From: Burkholderia multivorans ATCC BAA-247
Lineage (GTDB): Bacteria; Pseudomonadota; Gammaproteobacteria; Burkholderiales; Burkholderiaceae
Direction of reading: 5' to 3'
Length of the DNA: 64,000 bases
Assembly (NCBI RefSeq): GCF_000959525.1
Contig: NZ_CP009832.1
Coordinates: 2,542,001-2,606,000, forward strand
The translations under genes were made by a program, and so were the position numbers. Positions 37,556 to 47,360 of this stretch are shown here, one piece after another; position 1 is the first letter of the stretch; each line of letters begins with the position of its first letter. Below the pieces are notes generated by a model. The model saw only the letters and a list, made by a program, of their open reading frames with translations. It ran no database searches and was not told the origin of the DNA.

Positions 37556-37771
37556 CGTCGATTTCCCCAGGGTTGCGACGCGCGCCGGCACGGATTCCGT
37601 CGCGCCGCGCACCGGCCGCACGGACGCGCGCGGCGCGCGGGTTGTCGTGAGACGTCGATAATATCCGGATCGCGCGGCGCGCCTTGGTAAAATTGCGACC
37701 ATGCGCGCGCGACCGGCTTGCGCCTGCCGCCGCCCTCCCGATCCCCTTTTGCCGCAAGGCGCTCCCCCGTC

Positions 37772-38422
37772 ATGAAACAGGACAGCCGTTTCCCGAATCT
37801 CTTCATCCTCGATCACCCGCTGATCCAGCACAAGCTCACGCACATGCGCGACAAGGACACGTCGACGCGCACGTTCCGCGAACTGCTGCGCGAGATCACG
37901 CTGCTGATGGGCTACGAGATCACCCGCAATCTGCCGATCACGACGAAGCGGGTCGAAACCCCGCTCGTCGAGATCGACGCGCCGGTGATCGCGGGCAAGA
38001 AGCTCGCGATCGTGCCCGTGCTGCGCGCGGGCGTCGGGATGTCGGACGGCCTGCTCGACCTGATCCCGTCCGCGCGCGTCGGCCATATCGGCGTCTATCG
38101 TGCGGACGATCATCGGCCGGTCGAATATCTCGTGCGGCTGCCCGATCTCGACGATCGCATCTTCATCCTGTGCGACCCGATGGTCGCGACCGGCTATTCG
38201 GCCGTGCACGCCGTCGACGTGCTCAAGCGCCGCAACGTGCCGGCCGCGAACATCATGTTCGTCGCGCTCGTGGCCGCGCCCGAGGGCGTTCAGGTGTTCC
38301 AGGACGCGCACCCCGACGTCAAGCTGTTCGTCGCGTCGCTCGACTCGCACCTGAACGAACACGCCTACATCGTGCCGGGCCTCGGCGATGCGGGCGACCG
38401 CCTGTTCGGCACCAAGAACTGA
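37772..38422 (+). CDS. upp: Uracil phosphoribosyltransferase
   Basis: Salvages uracil to UMP using PRPP. The 216-residue protein starts [30 protein letters not shown]. The active-site loop [19 protein letters not shown], the PRPP-binding [11 protein letters not shown], and the C-terminal [18 protein letters not shown] are typical. The ATG at 37772 fits the family; 18 codons of open frame upstream do not. It is divergent from the SDR gene. Confidence 0.96.
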   Translation: MKQDSRFPNLFILDHPLIQHKLTHMRDKDTSTRTFRELLREITLLMGYEITRNLPITTKRVETPLVEIDAPVIAGKKLAIVPVLRAGVGMSDGLLDLIPSARVGHIGVYRADDHRPVEYLVRLPDLDDRIFILCDPMVATGYSAVHAVDVLKRRNVPAANIMFVALVAAPEGVQVFQDAHPDVKLFVASLDSHLNEHAYIVPGLGDAGDRLFGTKN

Positions 38423-38516
38423 CGCAGCGGCGGCCGGCCACCCGCGCGCATGCCGCGCGGCGCGGCCGGCCCGGCCGTTCGGCCAGGCGCGGCGCGCCGT
38501 TCGGGCGGTCGCCGCG

Positions 38517-38525
38517 TGATAAAAT
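38517..38525 (+). promoter_or_regulatory. Extended -10 promoter upstream of yebC
   Basis: TGATAAAAT provides an extended -10 (TGn-TAAAAT), about 115 bases before the yebC ATG. No -35 match is seen 17 bases upstream, which is acceptable for extended -10 promoters. Confidence 0.5.
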
Positions 38526-38639
38526 CACGCTCCACTCGACACGCGCGGCCCGCGGCTTCACGCCCGCCACCACGGCCGCCGATTCAACGACACATTGGCA
38601 CTATCGCCCGCGCGAGCGCGCCCGGGCACGGAGAAAGGT

Positions 38640-39368
38640 ATGGCTGGTCACTCGAAATGGGCCAACATCAAGCATAAGAAAGCAGCGGCCGACGCGAAGC
38701 GCGGCAAGATCTGGACGCGCCTGATCAAGGAAATCCAGGTCGCGGCCCGTCTCGGCGGCGGAGACGTGAGCTCGAACCCGCGCCTGCGTCTCGCGGTCGA
38801 CAAGGCGGCCGACGCGAACATGCCGAAGGACAACGTGAAGCGCGCGATCGATCGCGGCGTCGGCGGCGCGGACGGCGCGAACTACGAGGAAATCCGCTAC
38901 GAAGGCTACGGCATCGGCGGCGCGGCCATCATCGTCGACACGCTGACCGACAACCGCACGCGCACGGTCGCCGAAGTGCGTCATGCATTCTCGAAGTTCG
39001 GCGGCAACATGGGCACCGACGGTTCGGTCGCATTCATGTTCGATCACGTCGGTCAGTTCCTGTTCGCACCGGGCACGTCGGAAGACGCGCTGATGGAAGC
39101 GGCGCTCGAAGCCGGCGCGGACGACGTCAGCACGAACGAGGACGGCTCGATCGAAGTGCTGTGCGACTGGCAGGAATTCTCGAAGGTGAAGGACGCCCTC
39201 GAAGCCGCCGGCTTCAAGGCCGAACTCGCCGAAGTGACGATGAAGCCGCAAAACGAAGTCGAGTTCACCGGCGACGATGCGGTGAAGATGCAGAAGCTCC
39301 TGGACGCGCTCGAGAACCTCGACGACGTGCAGGAGGTGTACACGAACGCCGTCATCGTCGAGGAATGA
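38640..39368 (+). CDS. yebC: YebC/PmpR family regulator/translation factor
   Basis: A 242-residue member of the YebC/TACO1 family, with the invariant start [26 protein letters not shown] and the acidic [12 protein letters not shown] and [17 protein letters not shown] ends. Family members have been described as DNA-binding regulators and, more recently, as factors helping ribosomes through proline stretches. The ATG at 38640 follows GGAGAAAGG. It precedes purD by about 100 bases. Confidence 0.95.
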   Translation: MAGHSKWANIKHKKAAADAKRGKIWTRLIKEIQVAARLGGGDVSSNPRLRLAVDKAADANMPKDNVKRAIDRGVGGADGANYEEIRYEGYGIGGAAIIVDTLTDNRTRTVAEVRHAFSKFGGNMGTDGSVAFMFDHVGQFLFAPGTSEDALMEAALEAGADDVSTNEDGSIEVLCDWQEFSKVKDALEAAGFKAELAEVTMKPQNEVEFTGDDAVKMQKLLDALENLDDVQEVYTNAVIVEE

Positions 39369-39472
39369 GATGCCGGCCGCCGCGCGCACGTCGCAGCGGC
39401 GGCCCGCCCGGTTTCGCGGCCGGCGCGCCTGAGCGTGCCGGCCGCCCTGTTTTCTAGTCTGCGGGGAATCCC

Positions 39473-40750
39473 ATGAAACTACTCGTCGTCGGTTCCGGTG
39501 GCCGCGAACATGCGCTCGCGTGGAAGCTCGCGCAATCGCCGCGCGTTCAGATGGTCTATGTCGCGCCCGGCAATGGCGGCACGGCGCAGGACGAGCGTCT
39601 GAAGAACGTCGACATCACGTCGCTCGACGCGCTCGCCGACTTCGCGGAACGCGAAGGCGTCGCATTCACGCTCGTCGGGCCCGAAGCGCCGCTCGCGGCC
39701 GGCATCGTCAACCTGTTCCGCGCGCGCGGCCTGAAGATCTTCGGGCCGACGCGCGAAGCCGCGCAGCTCGAGAGCTCGAAGGATTTCGCGAAGGCGTTCA
39801 TGAAGCGGCACGGCATTCCGACCGCCGACTACGAGACCTTCTCGGACGCGGCCGCCGCGCATGCCTACATCGACGCGAAAGGCGCGCCGATCGTCGTGAA
39901 GGCCGACGGCCTCGCGGCCGGCAAGGGCGTGGTCGTCGCGATGACGCTCGAGGAAGCGCACGAAGCGGTCGACATGATGCTGTCGGGCAACAAGCTCGGC
40001 GACGCAGGCGCACGCGTCGTGATCGAGGAATTTCTCGACGGCGAGGAAGCGAGCTTCATCGTCATGGTCGACGGCAAGCACGCGCTCGCGCTCGCGTCGA
40101 GCCAGGACCACAAGCGTCTGCTCGACGAGGATCGCGGCCCGAACACCGGCGGCATGGGCGCGTATTCGCCGGCGCCGATCGTCACGCCGCAGATGCATGC
40201 GCGCGTGATGCGCGAGATCATCATGCCGACCGTGCGCGGGATGGAGAAGGACGGCATCCGCTTCACGGGCTTCCTGTACGCCGGCCTGATGATCGACAAG
40301 GAAGGCAATCCGCGCACGCTCGAATTCAACTGCCGGATGGGCGATCCGGAGACGCAGCCGATCATGGCGCGCCTGAAGAGCGATTTCTCGAAGGTCGTCG
40401 AGCAGGCGATCGCGGGCACGCTCGATACGGTCGAGCTCGACTGGGATCGCCGCACCGCGCTCGGCGTCGTGCTTGCCGCGCACGGCTACCCCGACGCGCC
40501 GCGCAAGGGCGACCGCATCAACGGCATCCCGGCGGAAACCGAACAGGCCGTGACGTTCCATGCGGGCACGACGCTCGACGGCGACAAGCTCGTCACGTCG
40601 GGCGGCCGCGTGCTGTGCGTGGTCGGCCTCGCCGATTCGGTGCGCGAAGCGCAGCAGCATGCGTACGACACGATCAACCAGATCAATTTCGAAGGCATGC
40701 AGTATCGCCGCGACATCGGCCACCGCGCACTCAGCCGCAAGAGCGCATGA
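39473..40750 (+). CDS. purD: Phosphoribosylamine-glycine ligase
   Basis: ATP-grasp enzyme that makes glycinamide ribonucleotide in purine synthesis. The 425-residue protein starts MKLLVVGSGGREHALAWKL. It has the VGPEAPLAAGI block, ATP-grasp motifs IVVKADGLAAGKGVVVA and EEFLDGEEASF, GPNTGGMGAYSPAP, and LEFNCRMGDPETQPIM. All catalytic segments are present. Confidence 0.97.
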   Translation: MKLLVVGSGGREHALAWKLAQSPRVQMVYVAPGNGGTAQDERLKNVDITSLDALADFAEREGVAFTLVGPEAPLAAGIVNLFRARGLKIFGPTREAAQLESSKDFAKAFMKRHGIPTADYETFSDAAAAHAYIDAKGAPIVVKADGLAAGKGVVVAMTLEEAHEAVDMMLSGNKLGDAGARVVIEEFLDGEEASFIVMVDGKHALALASSQDHKRLLDEDRGPNTGGMGAYSPAPIVTPQMHARVMREIIMPTVRGMEKDGIRFTGFLYAGLMIDKEGNPRTLEFNCRMGDPETQPIMARLKSDFSKVVEQAIAGTLDTVELDWDRRTALGVVLAAHGYPDAPRKGDRINGIPAETEQAVTFHAGTTLDGDKLVTSGGRVLCVVGLADSVREAQQHAYDTINQINFEGMQYRRDIGHRALSRKSA

Positions 40751-40834
40751 CGCCGGCGGCCGGCGCACCGCCGCGCGGTGCGTCGTGCCGGCTGCCGCGG
40801 TTCGCTAGAATGCGCGGCAGAAGCCTTTTTTACG

Positions 40835-40855
40835 GCCCCCGCCGCGCGCGGGGGC
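40835..40855 (+). promoter_or_regulatory. Hairpin in the hemF leader
   Basis: GCCCCCGC (40835-40842) pairs with GCGGGGGC (40848-40855) just before the hemF start region. It lies after a TTTTTT run rather than before one, so it is not a standard terminator for purD. TAGAAT at 40806-40811 could be a hemF -10. Confidence 0.35.
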
Positions 40856-40868
40856 GTTCAGTTCAGAC

Positions 40869-41792
40869 ATGACCGATTCGACCTACGACGTGGCGCGCGT
40901 GCGCACGTATCTCCACGGCCTGCAGACACGCATCGCCGATGCGCTCGGCGCGCTCGACGGCACGCCGCTTGCGACCGACATCTGGCAGCGCGGCCCCGCC
41001 GAGCGGCTGCGCGGCGGCGGCTGCACGCGGATCCTCGAAGGCGGCCGCGTGTTCGAACGCGCGGGGATCGGCTTCTCCGACGTGGCGGGCGACGCGCTGC
41101 CGCCGTCCGCGAGCGCCGCGCGGCCGCAGCTCGCGGGGCGCGGGTTCGAGGCGCTCGGCGTGTCGCTGGTGCTGCATCCGCGCAATCCGTACTGCCCGAC
41201 CGTGCATATGAACGTGCGGATGCTGATCGCGACGAAGCCCGGCGAAGCGCCGATCTTCTGGTTCGGCGGCGGCATGGATCTGACACCGGTTTACGGCTTC
41301 GAGGACGACGCGCGGCACTTCCATCGCGCCTGCAAGGACGCGCTCGATCCGTTCGGCGCCGAGCTGTATCCGCGCTTCAAGAAGTGGTGCGACGAGTATT
41401 TCTTCCTCAAGCACCGCAACGAGATGCGCGGCGTCGGCGGGATCTTCTTCGACGATTTCTCCGAACCCGGCTTCGAACGTTCGTTTGAAATGATGCAGAG
41501 CGTCGGCGACGCCTTCCTGCCCGCGTATCTGCCGATCGTCGAGCGCCGCGCGGCGCTGCCGTACGGCGAGCGCGAGCGCGATTTCCAGGCGTACCGCCGC
41601 GGCCGCTACGTCGAATTCAACCTCGTGTTCGACCGCGGCACGCTATTCGGCCTGCAAAGCGGCGGCCGGACCGAGTCGATCCTGATGTCGATGCCGCCCG
41701 TCGCGAACTGGCGCTACAACTGGCAGCCCGAGCCCGGCTCGCCGGAAGCGCGCCTGTACAGCGACTTCATCGTGCCGCGCGACTGGGTCTGA
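40869..41792 (+). CDS. hemF: Oxygen-dependent coproporphyrinogen III oxidase
   Basis: Oxidatively decarboxylates coproporphyrinogen III in haem synthesis. The 307-residue protein has the HemF signatures [59 protein letters not shown] and [31 protein letters not shown]. Length and active-site His/Asp residues are as expected. nadD follows in the same frame after 36 bases. Confidence 0.96.
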   Translation: MTDSTYDVARVRTYLHGLQTRIADALGALDGTPLATDIWQRGPAERLRGGGCTRILEGGRVFERAGIGFSDVAGDALPPSASAARPQLAGRGFEALGVSLVLHPRNPYCPTVHMNVRMLIATKPGEAPIFWFGGGMDLTPVYGFEDDARHFHRACKDALDPFGAELYPRFKKWCDEYFFLKHRNEMRGVGGIFFDDFSEPGFERSFEMMQSVGDAFLPAYLPIVERRAALPYGERERDFQAYRRGRYVEFNLVFDRGTLFGLQSGGRTESILMSMPPVANWRYNWQPEPGSPEARLYSDFIVPRDWV

Positions 41793-41828
41793 GCCCGTCG
41801 CCTGCCGCCCCTACGAGAGGACGCGTTT

Positions 41829-42542
41829 CTGAACACCACCGCCCGCCCCGCCCCGCAGCCGCGCCCGCTATCGCGTCGCATCGGCCTGCTGGGCGGCACG
41901 TTCGACCCGATTCACGACGGCCATCTCGCGCTCGCGCGGCGCTTCGCCGACGTGCTCGGCCTCACCGAGCTCGTGCTGCTGCCCGCCGGGCAGCCGTACC
42001 AGAAGCGCGACGTGTCGGCCGCCGAGCACCGGCTCGCGATGACGCGCGCCGCGGCCGGCTCGCTTGTGCTGCCCGGCGTGCGCGTCGAGGTCGCGACCGA
42101 CGAGATCGAGCACGACGGCCCGACCTACACGGTCGAGACGCTCGCGCGCTGGCGCGAACGGATCGGTCCCGACGCGTCGCTGTCGCTGCTGATCGGTGCG
42201 GATCAGCTCGTGCGCCTCGACACGTGGCGCGACTGGCGCAAGCTGTTCGACTACGCGCACGTGTGCGCGGCGACGCGGCCCGGTTTCGACCTCGGCACCG
42301 CATCGCCGGCCGTCGCGCGCGAGATCGCCGCGCGTAAAGCCGGCGCCGACGTGCTGAAGGCCACGCCGAGCGGCCATCTGCTGATCGACACGACGCTCGC
42401 GTTCGACATCGCCGCAACCGACATCCGCGCGCATCTGCGCGCATGCATCGCGCGGCACGCGCACATGCCCGACGCGCCGGCCGAACATGTGCCGGCCGCC
42501 GTATGGGCCTATATTCTTCAACATCGTCTCTACCATTCCTGA
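41829..42542 (+). CDS. nadD: Nicotinate-nucleotide adenylyltransferase, apparent CTG start
   Basis: Makes deamido-NAD from nicotinate mononucleotide and ATP. The nucleotidyltransferase motif [11 protein letters not shown] falls at about residues 22-32, and the C-terminal [12 protein letters not shown] corresponds to the ISSTxIR block. Between the hemF stop and this essential motif there is no in-frame ATG, GTG or TTG; the first is a GTG at 41952, beyond the motif. A CTG at 41829 sits eight bases after GAGAGG, so I take it as the start (237 residues). Sequence error is the alternative. Confidence 0.85.
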   Translation: MNTTARPAPQPRPLSRRIGLLGGTFDPIHDGHLALARRFADVLGLTELVLLPAGQPYQKRDVSAAEHRLAMTRAAAGSLVLPGVRVEVATDEIEHDGPTYTVETLARWRERIGPDASLSLLIGADQLVRLDTWRDWRKLFDYAHVCAATRPGFDLGTASPAVAREIAARKAGADVLKATPSGHLLIDTTLAFDIAATDIRAHLRACIARHAHMPDAPAEHVPAAVWAYILQHRLYHS

Positions 42543-42546
42543 CTCC

Positions 42547-42996
42547 ATGGATATCCGCAAACTGCAGCGCGTGATCGTCGACGCCCTCGAAGACGTCAAG
42601 GCGCAAGACATCAAGGTGTTCAACACCAGCCACCTGACCGAGCTGTTCGACCGCGTGGTCGTCGCATCGGGCACGTCGAACCGCCAGACCAAGGCGCTCG
42701 CGTCGAACGTGCGCGAGAAGGTCAAGGAAGCCGGCGGCGACGTCGTCAGCTCCGAGGGCGAAGACACCGGCGAATGGGTGCTGGTCGACTGCGGCGACGC
42801 CGTCGTGCACATCCTGCAACCGGCACTGCGCCAGTACTACAACCTCGAGGAAATCTGGGGCGACAAGCCGGTGCGGATGAAGCTCGGCGGCGGCAAGGGC
42901 CCGAACGGCGCGACGGCCGCCGACGACGAGGACGAAGACGAAGCCGGCGACGCACCCGCCCGTCCCGCACGCAAGGCACCCGCGCGCCGTCGCTAA
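42547..42996 (+). CDS. rsfS: Ribosomal silencing factor RsfS
   Basis: Binds ribosomal protein uL14 on the 50S subunit and blocks subunit joining when nutrients are short. The 149-residue protein has the RsfS/Iojap core (MDIRKLQRVIVDALEDVKAQD, VVASGTSNRQTKALA, GEWVLVDCGDAVVHILQP, YYNLEEIWGD). A basic, low-complexity C-terminal tail follows, with an acidic block (DDEDEDEAGD) then RKAPARRR. It follows nadD by four bases. Confidence 0.94.
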   Translation: MDIRKLQRVIVDALEDVKAQDIKVFNTSHLTELFDRVVVASGTSNRQTKALASNVREKVKEAGGDVVSSEGEDTGEWVLVDCGDAVVHILQPALRQYYNLEEIWGDKPVRMKLGGGKGPNGATAADDEDEDEAGDAPARPARKAPARRR

Positions 42997-43005
42997 GCGT
43001 CGCCG

Positions 43006-43476
43006 ATGAAGCTCTTCATCCTCGCGGTCGGCCACAAGATGCCCGGCTGGATCGCGTCCGGCTTCGACGAATACGCGAAACGGATGCCGCCCGAGTTGCG
43101 CATCGAACTGCGCGAGATCAAGCCCGAGCTGCGTTCCGGCGGCCGCAGCGCGGAAAGCGTGATGGCGGCCGAGCGGCAGAAGATCGACGCCGCGCTGCCG
43201 AAGGGAGCGCGCATCGTCGCGCTCGACGAGCGCGGCCGCGACTGGACCACGATGCAGCTCGCGCAGGCGCTGCCCGGCTGGCAGCAGGACGGCCGTGACG
43301 TCGCGTTCGTGATCGGCGGCGCCGACGGTCTCGATCCGGACCTGAAAGCGCGCGCCGACCTGCTGCTGCGCATCTCGAGCATGACGCTGCCGCACGGGAT
43401 GGTGCGCGTGCTGCTCGCCGAACAGCTTTACCGGGCGTGGAGCATCACGCAGAATCACCCTTATCACCGCGCATGA
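43006..43476 (+). CDS. rlmH: 23S rRNA pseudouridine(1915) N3-methyltransferase
   Basis: SPOUT-class methyltransferase that modifies pseudouridine 1915 in helix 69 of 23S rRNA. The 156-residue protein begins [16 protein letters not shown]. It has [15 protein letters not shown], the cofactor loop [13 protein letters not shown], and the invariant C-terminal [19 protein letters not shown]. Nine bases after rsfS, in the conserved order. Confidence 0.97.
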   Translation: MKLFILAVGHKMPGWIASGFDEYAKRMPPELRIELREIKPELRSGGRSAESVMAAERQKIDAALPKGARIVALDERGRDWTTMQLAQALPGWQQDGRDVAFVIGGADGLDPDLKARADLLLRISSMTLPHGMVRVLLAEQLYRAWSITQNHPYHRA

Positions 43477-43527
43477 CGCGTCGTCCTCGCGACGCGCGGC
43501 CCGCGCGCTCAACGAGATAACGACACC

Positions 43528-44160
43528 ATGCCGTCCAGCCTGTCCCCCGCCCTTTTCCCGACCCTTTACCTCGCTTCGCAAAGCCCACGCCGCCAGGAAC
43601 TGCTGCAGCAGATCGGCGTGCGTTTCGAACTGCTGCTGCCGCGCGCCGACGAAGACGCCGAGGCGCTCGAAGCCGAGCTGCCCGGCGAAGCCGCCGACAC
43701 ATACGTGCGGCGCGTGACCGTCGCGAAAGCGGAGGCCGCACGTGCGCGGCTCGTCGCGAGCGGCAAGCCGGCCGCGCCGGTACTGGTCGCCGACACGACG
43801 GTGACGATCGACGGCGCGATTCTCGGCAAGCCGGCCGACGCCGACGACGCGCTCGCGATGCTGACGCGTCTCGCGGGCCGCGCGCACGAGGTGCTGACGG
43901 CCGTCGCGGTGATCGGCGCGGACGGCGCGCTGCTGCCGCCCGCGCTGTCGCGCTCGTCGGTGCGCTTCGCGGCCGCGCCGCGCGATGCGCTGATGCGCTA
44001 CGTGGATACCGGGGAACCGTTCGGCAAGGCCGGCGCATACGCGATCCAGGGGCGCGCGGCCGAGTTCGTGGAGCGAATCGACGGCTCCCATTCGGGTATC
44101 ATGGGTCTGCCCCTTTTTGAGACAGCCGCGCTGCTGCGCGCCGCGCGCGTCGCCTTCTGA
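43528..44160 (+). CDS. maf: Maf-like nucleoside triphosphate pyrophosphatase
   Basis: Hydrolyses non-canonical or damaged NTPs to monophosphates. The 210-residue protein starts (after ten residues) with [19 protein letters not shown], the substrate-binding loop. It continues with [32 protein letters not shown] with the catalytic Asp, [18 protein letters not shown] and [14 protein letters not shown]. The YhdE-type DTTV block suggests dTTP/UTP preference. Eight bases separate it from rng. Confidence 0.93.
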   Translation: MPSSLSPALFPTLYLASQSPRRQELLQQIGVRFELLLPRADEDAEALEAELPGEAADTYVRRVTVAKAEAARARLVASGKPAAPVLVADTTVTIDGAILGKPADADDALAMLTRLAGRAHEVLTAVAVIGADGALLPPALSRSSVRFAAAPRDALMRYVDTGEPFGKAGAYAIQGRAAEFVERIDGSHSGIMGLPLFETAALLRAARVAF

Positions 44161-44168
44161 ACCGCACC

Positions 44169-45641
44169 ATGAACGAAGAAATCCTGATCAACCTCACGCC
44201 GCAGGAAACGCGCGTCGCACTCGTGCAGCAAGGTGCGGTGCAGGAGCTTCACGTCGAGCGCACGCTGTCGCGCGGACGCGTCGGCAACATCTATCTCGGC
44301 AAGGTCGTGCGCGTGCTGCCCGGCATGCAGTCGGCGTTCATCGACATCGGCCTCGAACGCGCGGCGTTCCTGCACGTCGCCGACATCTGGCAGCCGCGCA
44401 TCGCCGGCGAGCCGCCGTCGGGCGCGGTCCACCACCAGCCGATCGAGAAAACCGTGTTCGAGGGCCAGACGCTGATGGTCCAGGTGATCAAGGATCCGAT
44501 CGGCACGAAGGGCGCACGGCTGTCGACGCAGGTCAGCATCGCGGGCCGCACGCTCGTCTATCTGCCGCAGGAGCCGCACATCGGCATCTCGCAGAAGATC
44601 GAGAGCGAGGCCGAGCGCGAAGCCGTGCGCGCGCGCCTGACGGCCGTGATTCCGCCGGACGAGAAAGGCGGCTATATCGTGCGCACGATCGCCGAAGACG
44701 CGACGTCCGAAGAACTGGCGGCCGACGTCGCCTATCTGCGCAAGACGTGGGCGACGATCGTCGCGCAGGCGCAGCGGCTGCCGGCGACGAGCCTGCTCTA
44801 TCAGGATCTCGATCTCGCGCAGCGCGTGCTGCGCGATTTCGCGAACGACGACACGACGCGCATCCAGGTCGATTCGCGCGAAACGTATCAGCGCCTCGCG
44901 GAATTCGCGGCCGAGTTCACGCCGGCCGTGAGCCCGAAGCTGCACCACTACACCGGCGAGCGGCCGCTGTTCGACCTCTACAACATCGAAACGGAGATCC
45001 AGCGTGCGCTGTCGCGTCGCGTCGATCTGAAATCGGGCGGCTATCTGATGATCGACCAGACCGAGGCGATGACGACGATCGACGTGAACACCGGCGGCTA
45101 CGTCGGCGCGCGCAACTTCGACGACACGATCTTCAAGACCAACCTCGAGGCCGCGCACACGATCGCGCGGCAGCTGCGGCTGCGCAATCTCGGCGGGATC
45201 ATCATCATCGACTTCATCGACATGGAGAACGCCGAGCATCGCGACGCGGTGCTGTCCGAGCTGAAGAAGGCGCTGTCGCGCGACCGCACCCGCGTGACGG
45301 TCAACGGCTTCTCGCAGCTCGGGCTCGTCGAGATGACGCGCAAGCGCACGCGCGAATCGCTCGCGCACGTGCTGTGCGAGCCGTGTCCGACGTGCCAGGG
45401 CAAGGGCCAGGTGAAGACGTCGCGTACCGTCTGCTACGACATCCTGCGCGAGATCCTGCGCGAATCGCGCCAGTTCAATCCGCGCGAATTCCGCGTGATC
45501 GCCGCGCAGCAGGTGATCGACCTGTTTCTCGACGAGGAGTCGCAGCATCTCGCGATGCTGATCGACTTCATCGGCAAGCCGGTGTCGCTGCAGGTGGAGT
45601 CGAACCTGAGCCAGGAGCAGTACGATATCGTGCTGATGTAG
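44169..45641 (+). CDS. rng: Ribonuclease G
   Basis: RNase E/G-family endoribonuclease that matures the 5' end of 16S rRNA and degrades mRNAs. The 490-residue protein has an N-terminal S1 domain (around 35-125, with VGNIYLGKVVRVLPGMQSAFID), the catalytic DNase I-like region with the Asp pair in TTIDVNTGGYVG and IIIIDFIDM, and the zinc-link CEPCPTCQGKG. It lacks the long C-terminal scaffold of RNase E, as expected for RNase G. Confidence 0.95.
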   Translation: MNEEILINLTPQETRVALVQQGAVQELHVERTLSRGRVGNIYLGKVVRVLPGMQSAFIDIGLERAAFLHVADIWQPRIAGEPPSGAVHHQPIEKTVFEGQTLMVQVIKDPIGTKGARLSTQVSIAGRTLVYLPQEPHIGISQKIESEAEREAVRARLTAVIPPDEKGGYIVRTIAEDATSEELAADVAYLRKTWATIVAQAQRLPATSLLYQDLDLAQRVLRDFANDDTTRIQVDSRETYQRLAEFAAEFTPAVSPKLHHYTGERPLFDLYNIETEIQRALSRRVDLKSGGYLMIDQTEAMTTIDVNTGGYVGARNFDDTIFKTNLEAAHTIARQLRLRNLGGIIIIDFIDMENAEHRDAVLSELKKALSRDRTRVTVNGFSQLGLVEMTRKRTRESLAHVLCEPCPTCQGKGQVKTSRTVCYDILREILRESRQFNPREFRVIAAQQVIDLFLDEESQHLAMLIDFIGKPVSLQVESNLSQEQYDIVLM

Positions 45642-45733
45642 CAGCCGCGCGCAATCCGTGCGCGCAAGCGCCGCGGCGCCGCATCGTGCGGCGCGCGGCG
45701 CATTCCGTTCCCCACTCTCATTCATCCCGCATC

Positions 45734-46069
45734 ATGAGCCAACGCCACAACCGCCGTCAGCGCAAGAAACTCCACATCGGCGAATTCCAGGAACTCGCGT
45801 TCAACGCGACCGCGCAATATCGCGGCGAGCTGAGCGACCTCGAGCGCGGTCAGCTGATCGATGCGTTCATCGATTTCGTCGAAGCGAACGGGCTGCTGAC
45901 CGTCGCGTCCGCCGACGACGGCATCGGCGCGTACGTGATTTCCGGCGCGCCGCGCGGCACGACCACCGAGGCGGACCGCGAAGCGGTACGCGCATGGCTC
46001 GCCGCGCGCCCCGAGCTGACCGACGTCGAAGTCAGCGAATTCACCGACGCGTGGTATCCGCTCGCGTAA
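45734..46069 (+). CDS. yggL: YggL-family (DUF469) 50S ribosome-binding protein
   Basis: A 111-residue protein of the YggL/DUF469 family, for which 50S subunit binding has been reported. It starts MSQRHNRRQRKKLHIGEFQEL with a basic tail. FIDFVEANGLLTV and the C-terminal VSEFTDAWYPLA are family blocks. It lies 92 bases after rng and may be co-transcribed with it. Confidence 0.88.
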   Translation: MSQRHNRRQRKKLHIGEFQELAFNATAQYRGELSDLERGQLIDAFIDFVEANGLLTVASADDGIGAYVISGAPRGTTTEADREAVRAWLAARPELTDVEVSEFTDAWYPLA

Positions 46070-46397
46070 ACGCCGCGCGCGTGCGCGCGTCTGCATGCGT
46101 CGTCGTCCGCACGCGCGGCTGACGGCGACGCCCCGTCTTCGCCTCCTCTCCCCCGCCCGTCGCGCGCAGAACCGCTGCACGACGCGGCCCGCCGCCCGTT
46201 TCGCGACCCTTCGCGCGGACTCCGGCCGCGCGGCGATCGGCGCACCTCTGCGGCGAACCGCCGCCGTGTCGCAACCGAAATCGGTCCTGAAAGGAAGACA
46301 CGTTAAACTCTCACCTCGCGTGGTGCGCCGCCCGCACCCGCCATCCATCGCCAGCCGCGTGCCTCCGGGCCCGCCCCGACCCTTGGAGTGAGTGTCA
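46070..46397 (+). other. Non-coding stretch upstream of the PRC-barrel lipoprotein gene
   Basis: These 328 bases contain no plausible gene; open frames are Arg-rich shadow sequence. The last 60 bases carry the next gene's expression signals: TTGGAG at 46383 serves as ribosome-binding site, and TTAAACT near 46310 is a possible -10. No repeat or RNA structure was recognised. Confidence 0.5.
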
Positions 46398-47360
46398 ATG
46401 AGCGGCGGACTTCCGTTTCCCGCATCCCGCATGTCGTTGCCGTCGTCGACGGTCTTCCTGATTCTCGCCGCCGCCGCGCTGCTGTCCGGCTGCGGGCTGC
46501 TGCCGGTCCAGAACCCGCCCGCGCCGATCAGCGAGGCGCTGGTCGAGCCGGTCGAGGAAACCGCCGGCGAGCCGCTGACGATGCCGCCCGTGCCCGCGCC
46601 GACGCGCCCGGAGGAGCCGGAAGCGCCGAAGAAACAGCACCACGAGGTCGCGCGCCCGAAACCCGTGCAGCGCACCGAATCGCCGACACCGCCGCCGCCT
46701 CCGCCCCCGCCGATCGTCGCGACGCGCCCGCTCGATCGCACCCAGATCCATGCGCTGCTCGACAGCGAAGTCGCGCGACGCAACGGCAAGGTAATCGGCC
46801 GCGCGGTCGACATGGTGGTCGACGCGGGCGGCAAGCCGCGCGAGATGGTCGTCAACCTGCAGGGCTTCATGGGCGTGGGCGACCGCAAGGTCATCTTCCC
46901 GTGGAACGTGTTCCGCTTCACGCCGGGCGGCAAACAGGAGCCGATCGTGCTCGATGTGCCGTCGGGCGACCTGCCGCCGGCCGCGCGGCCGAAGCCCGTG
47001 CCGCTGTCGGGTTCGGCAGCCGCCTCGCCGACGACGCGGCTGCCGATGCTCGACAGCGACGTCGAGCGCCCGAACGGCACGAAGATCGGCCGCGTCGTCG
47101 ACGTGCTGATCGACCGCGCCGCCCAGCCGCAGGCCGTCGTGCTCGACCTTGGCGGCCTCGTCAATACCGACCGCCGTTCGATTGCCGCGAGCTGGGGCGC
47201 GCTGCGCTTCGTCACGCGCGACAAGGCGCTGCATCCGCAGCTCGACCTGAACGACGCACAGATCAAGGCCGCGCCGCCCTACGCGGCCGACAAGCCGATC
47301 GTCGCGGTCTACCCGCCCGTTGCACCGGCACCGGCTTCGTCTGCGAGTACTGCCCGATGA
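46398..47360 (+). CDS. Lipoprotein with two PRC-barrel domains
   Basis: A 320-residue predicted lipoprotein with a signal sequence ending LLSGC (Cys near residue 34). A Pro/Glu-rich stalk containing eight consecutive prolines follows, then two tandem PRC-barrel domains (about 110-175 and 210-275), recognised by the repeated LLDSEVARRNGKVIGRAVDM and LDSDVERPNGTKIGRVVDV. The ATG at 46398 is better spaced from GGAG than the GTG at 46392. PRC-barrels often bind RNA, pigments or other proteins; the role here is unknown. It overlaps the MFS gene by ATGA. Confidence 0.8.
   Translation: MSGGLPFPASRMSLPSSTVFLILAAAALLSGCGLLPVQNPPAPISEALVEPVEETAGEPLTMPPVPAPTRPEEPEAPKKQHHEVARPKPVQRTESPTPPPPPPPPIVATRPLDRTQIHALLDSEVARRNGKVIGRAVDMVVDAGGKPREMVVNLQGFMGVGDRKVIFPWNVFRFTPGGKQEPIVLDVPSGDLPPAARPKPVPLSGSAAASPTTRLPMLDSDVERPNGTKIGRVVDVLIDRAAQPQAVVLDLGGLVNTDRRSIAASWGALRFVTRDKALHPQLDLNDAQIKAAPPYAADKPIVAVYPPVAPAPASSASTAR

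Noticed and set aside
40831-40860. Terminator for purD
   Set aside because: The T-run precedes the hairpin rather than following it, so it cannot act as a standard rightward terminator.
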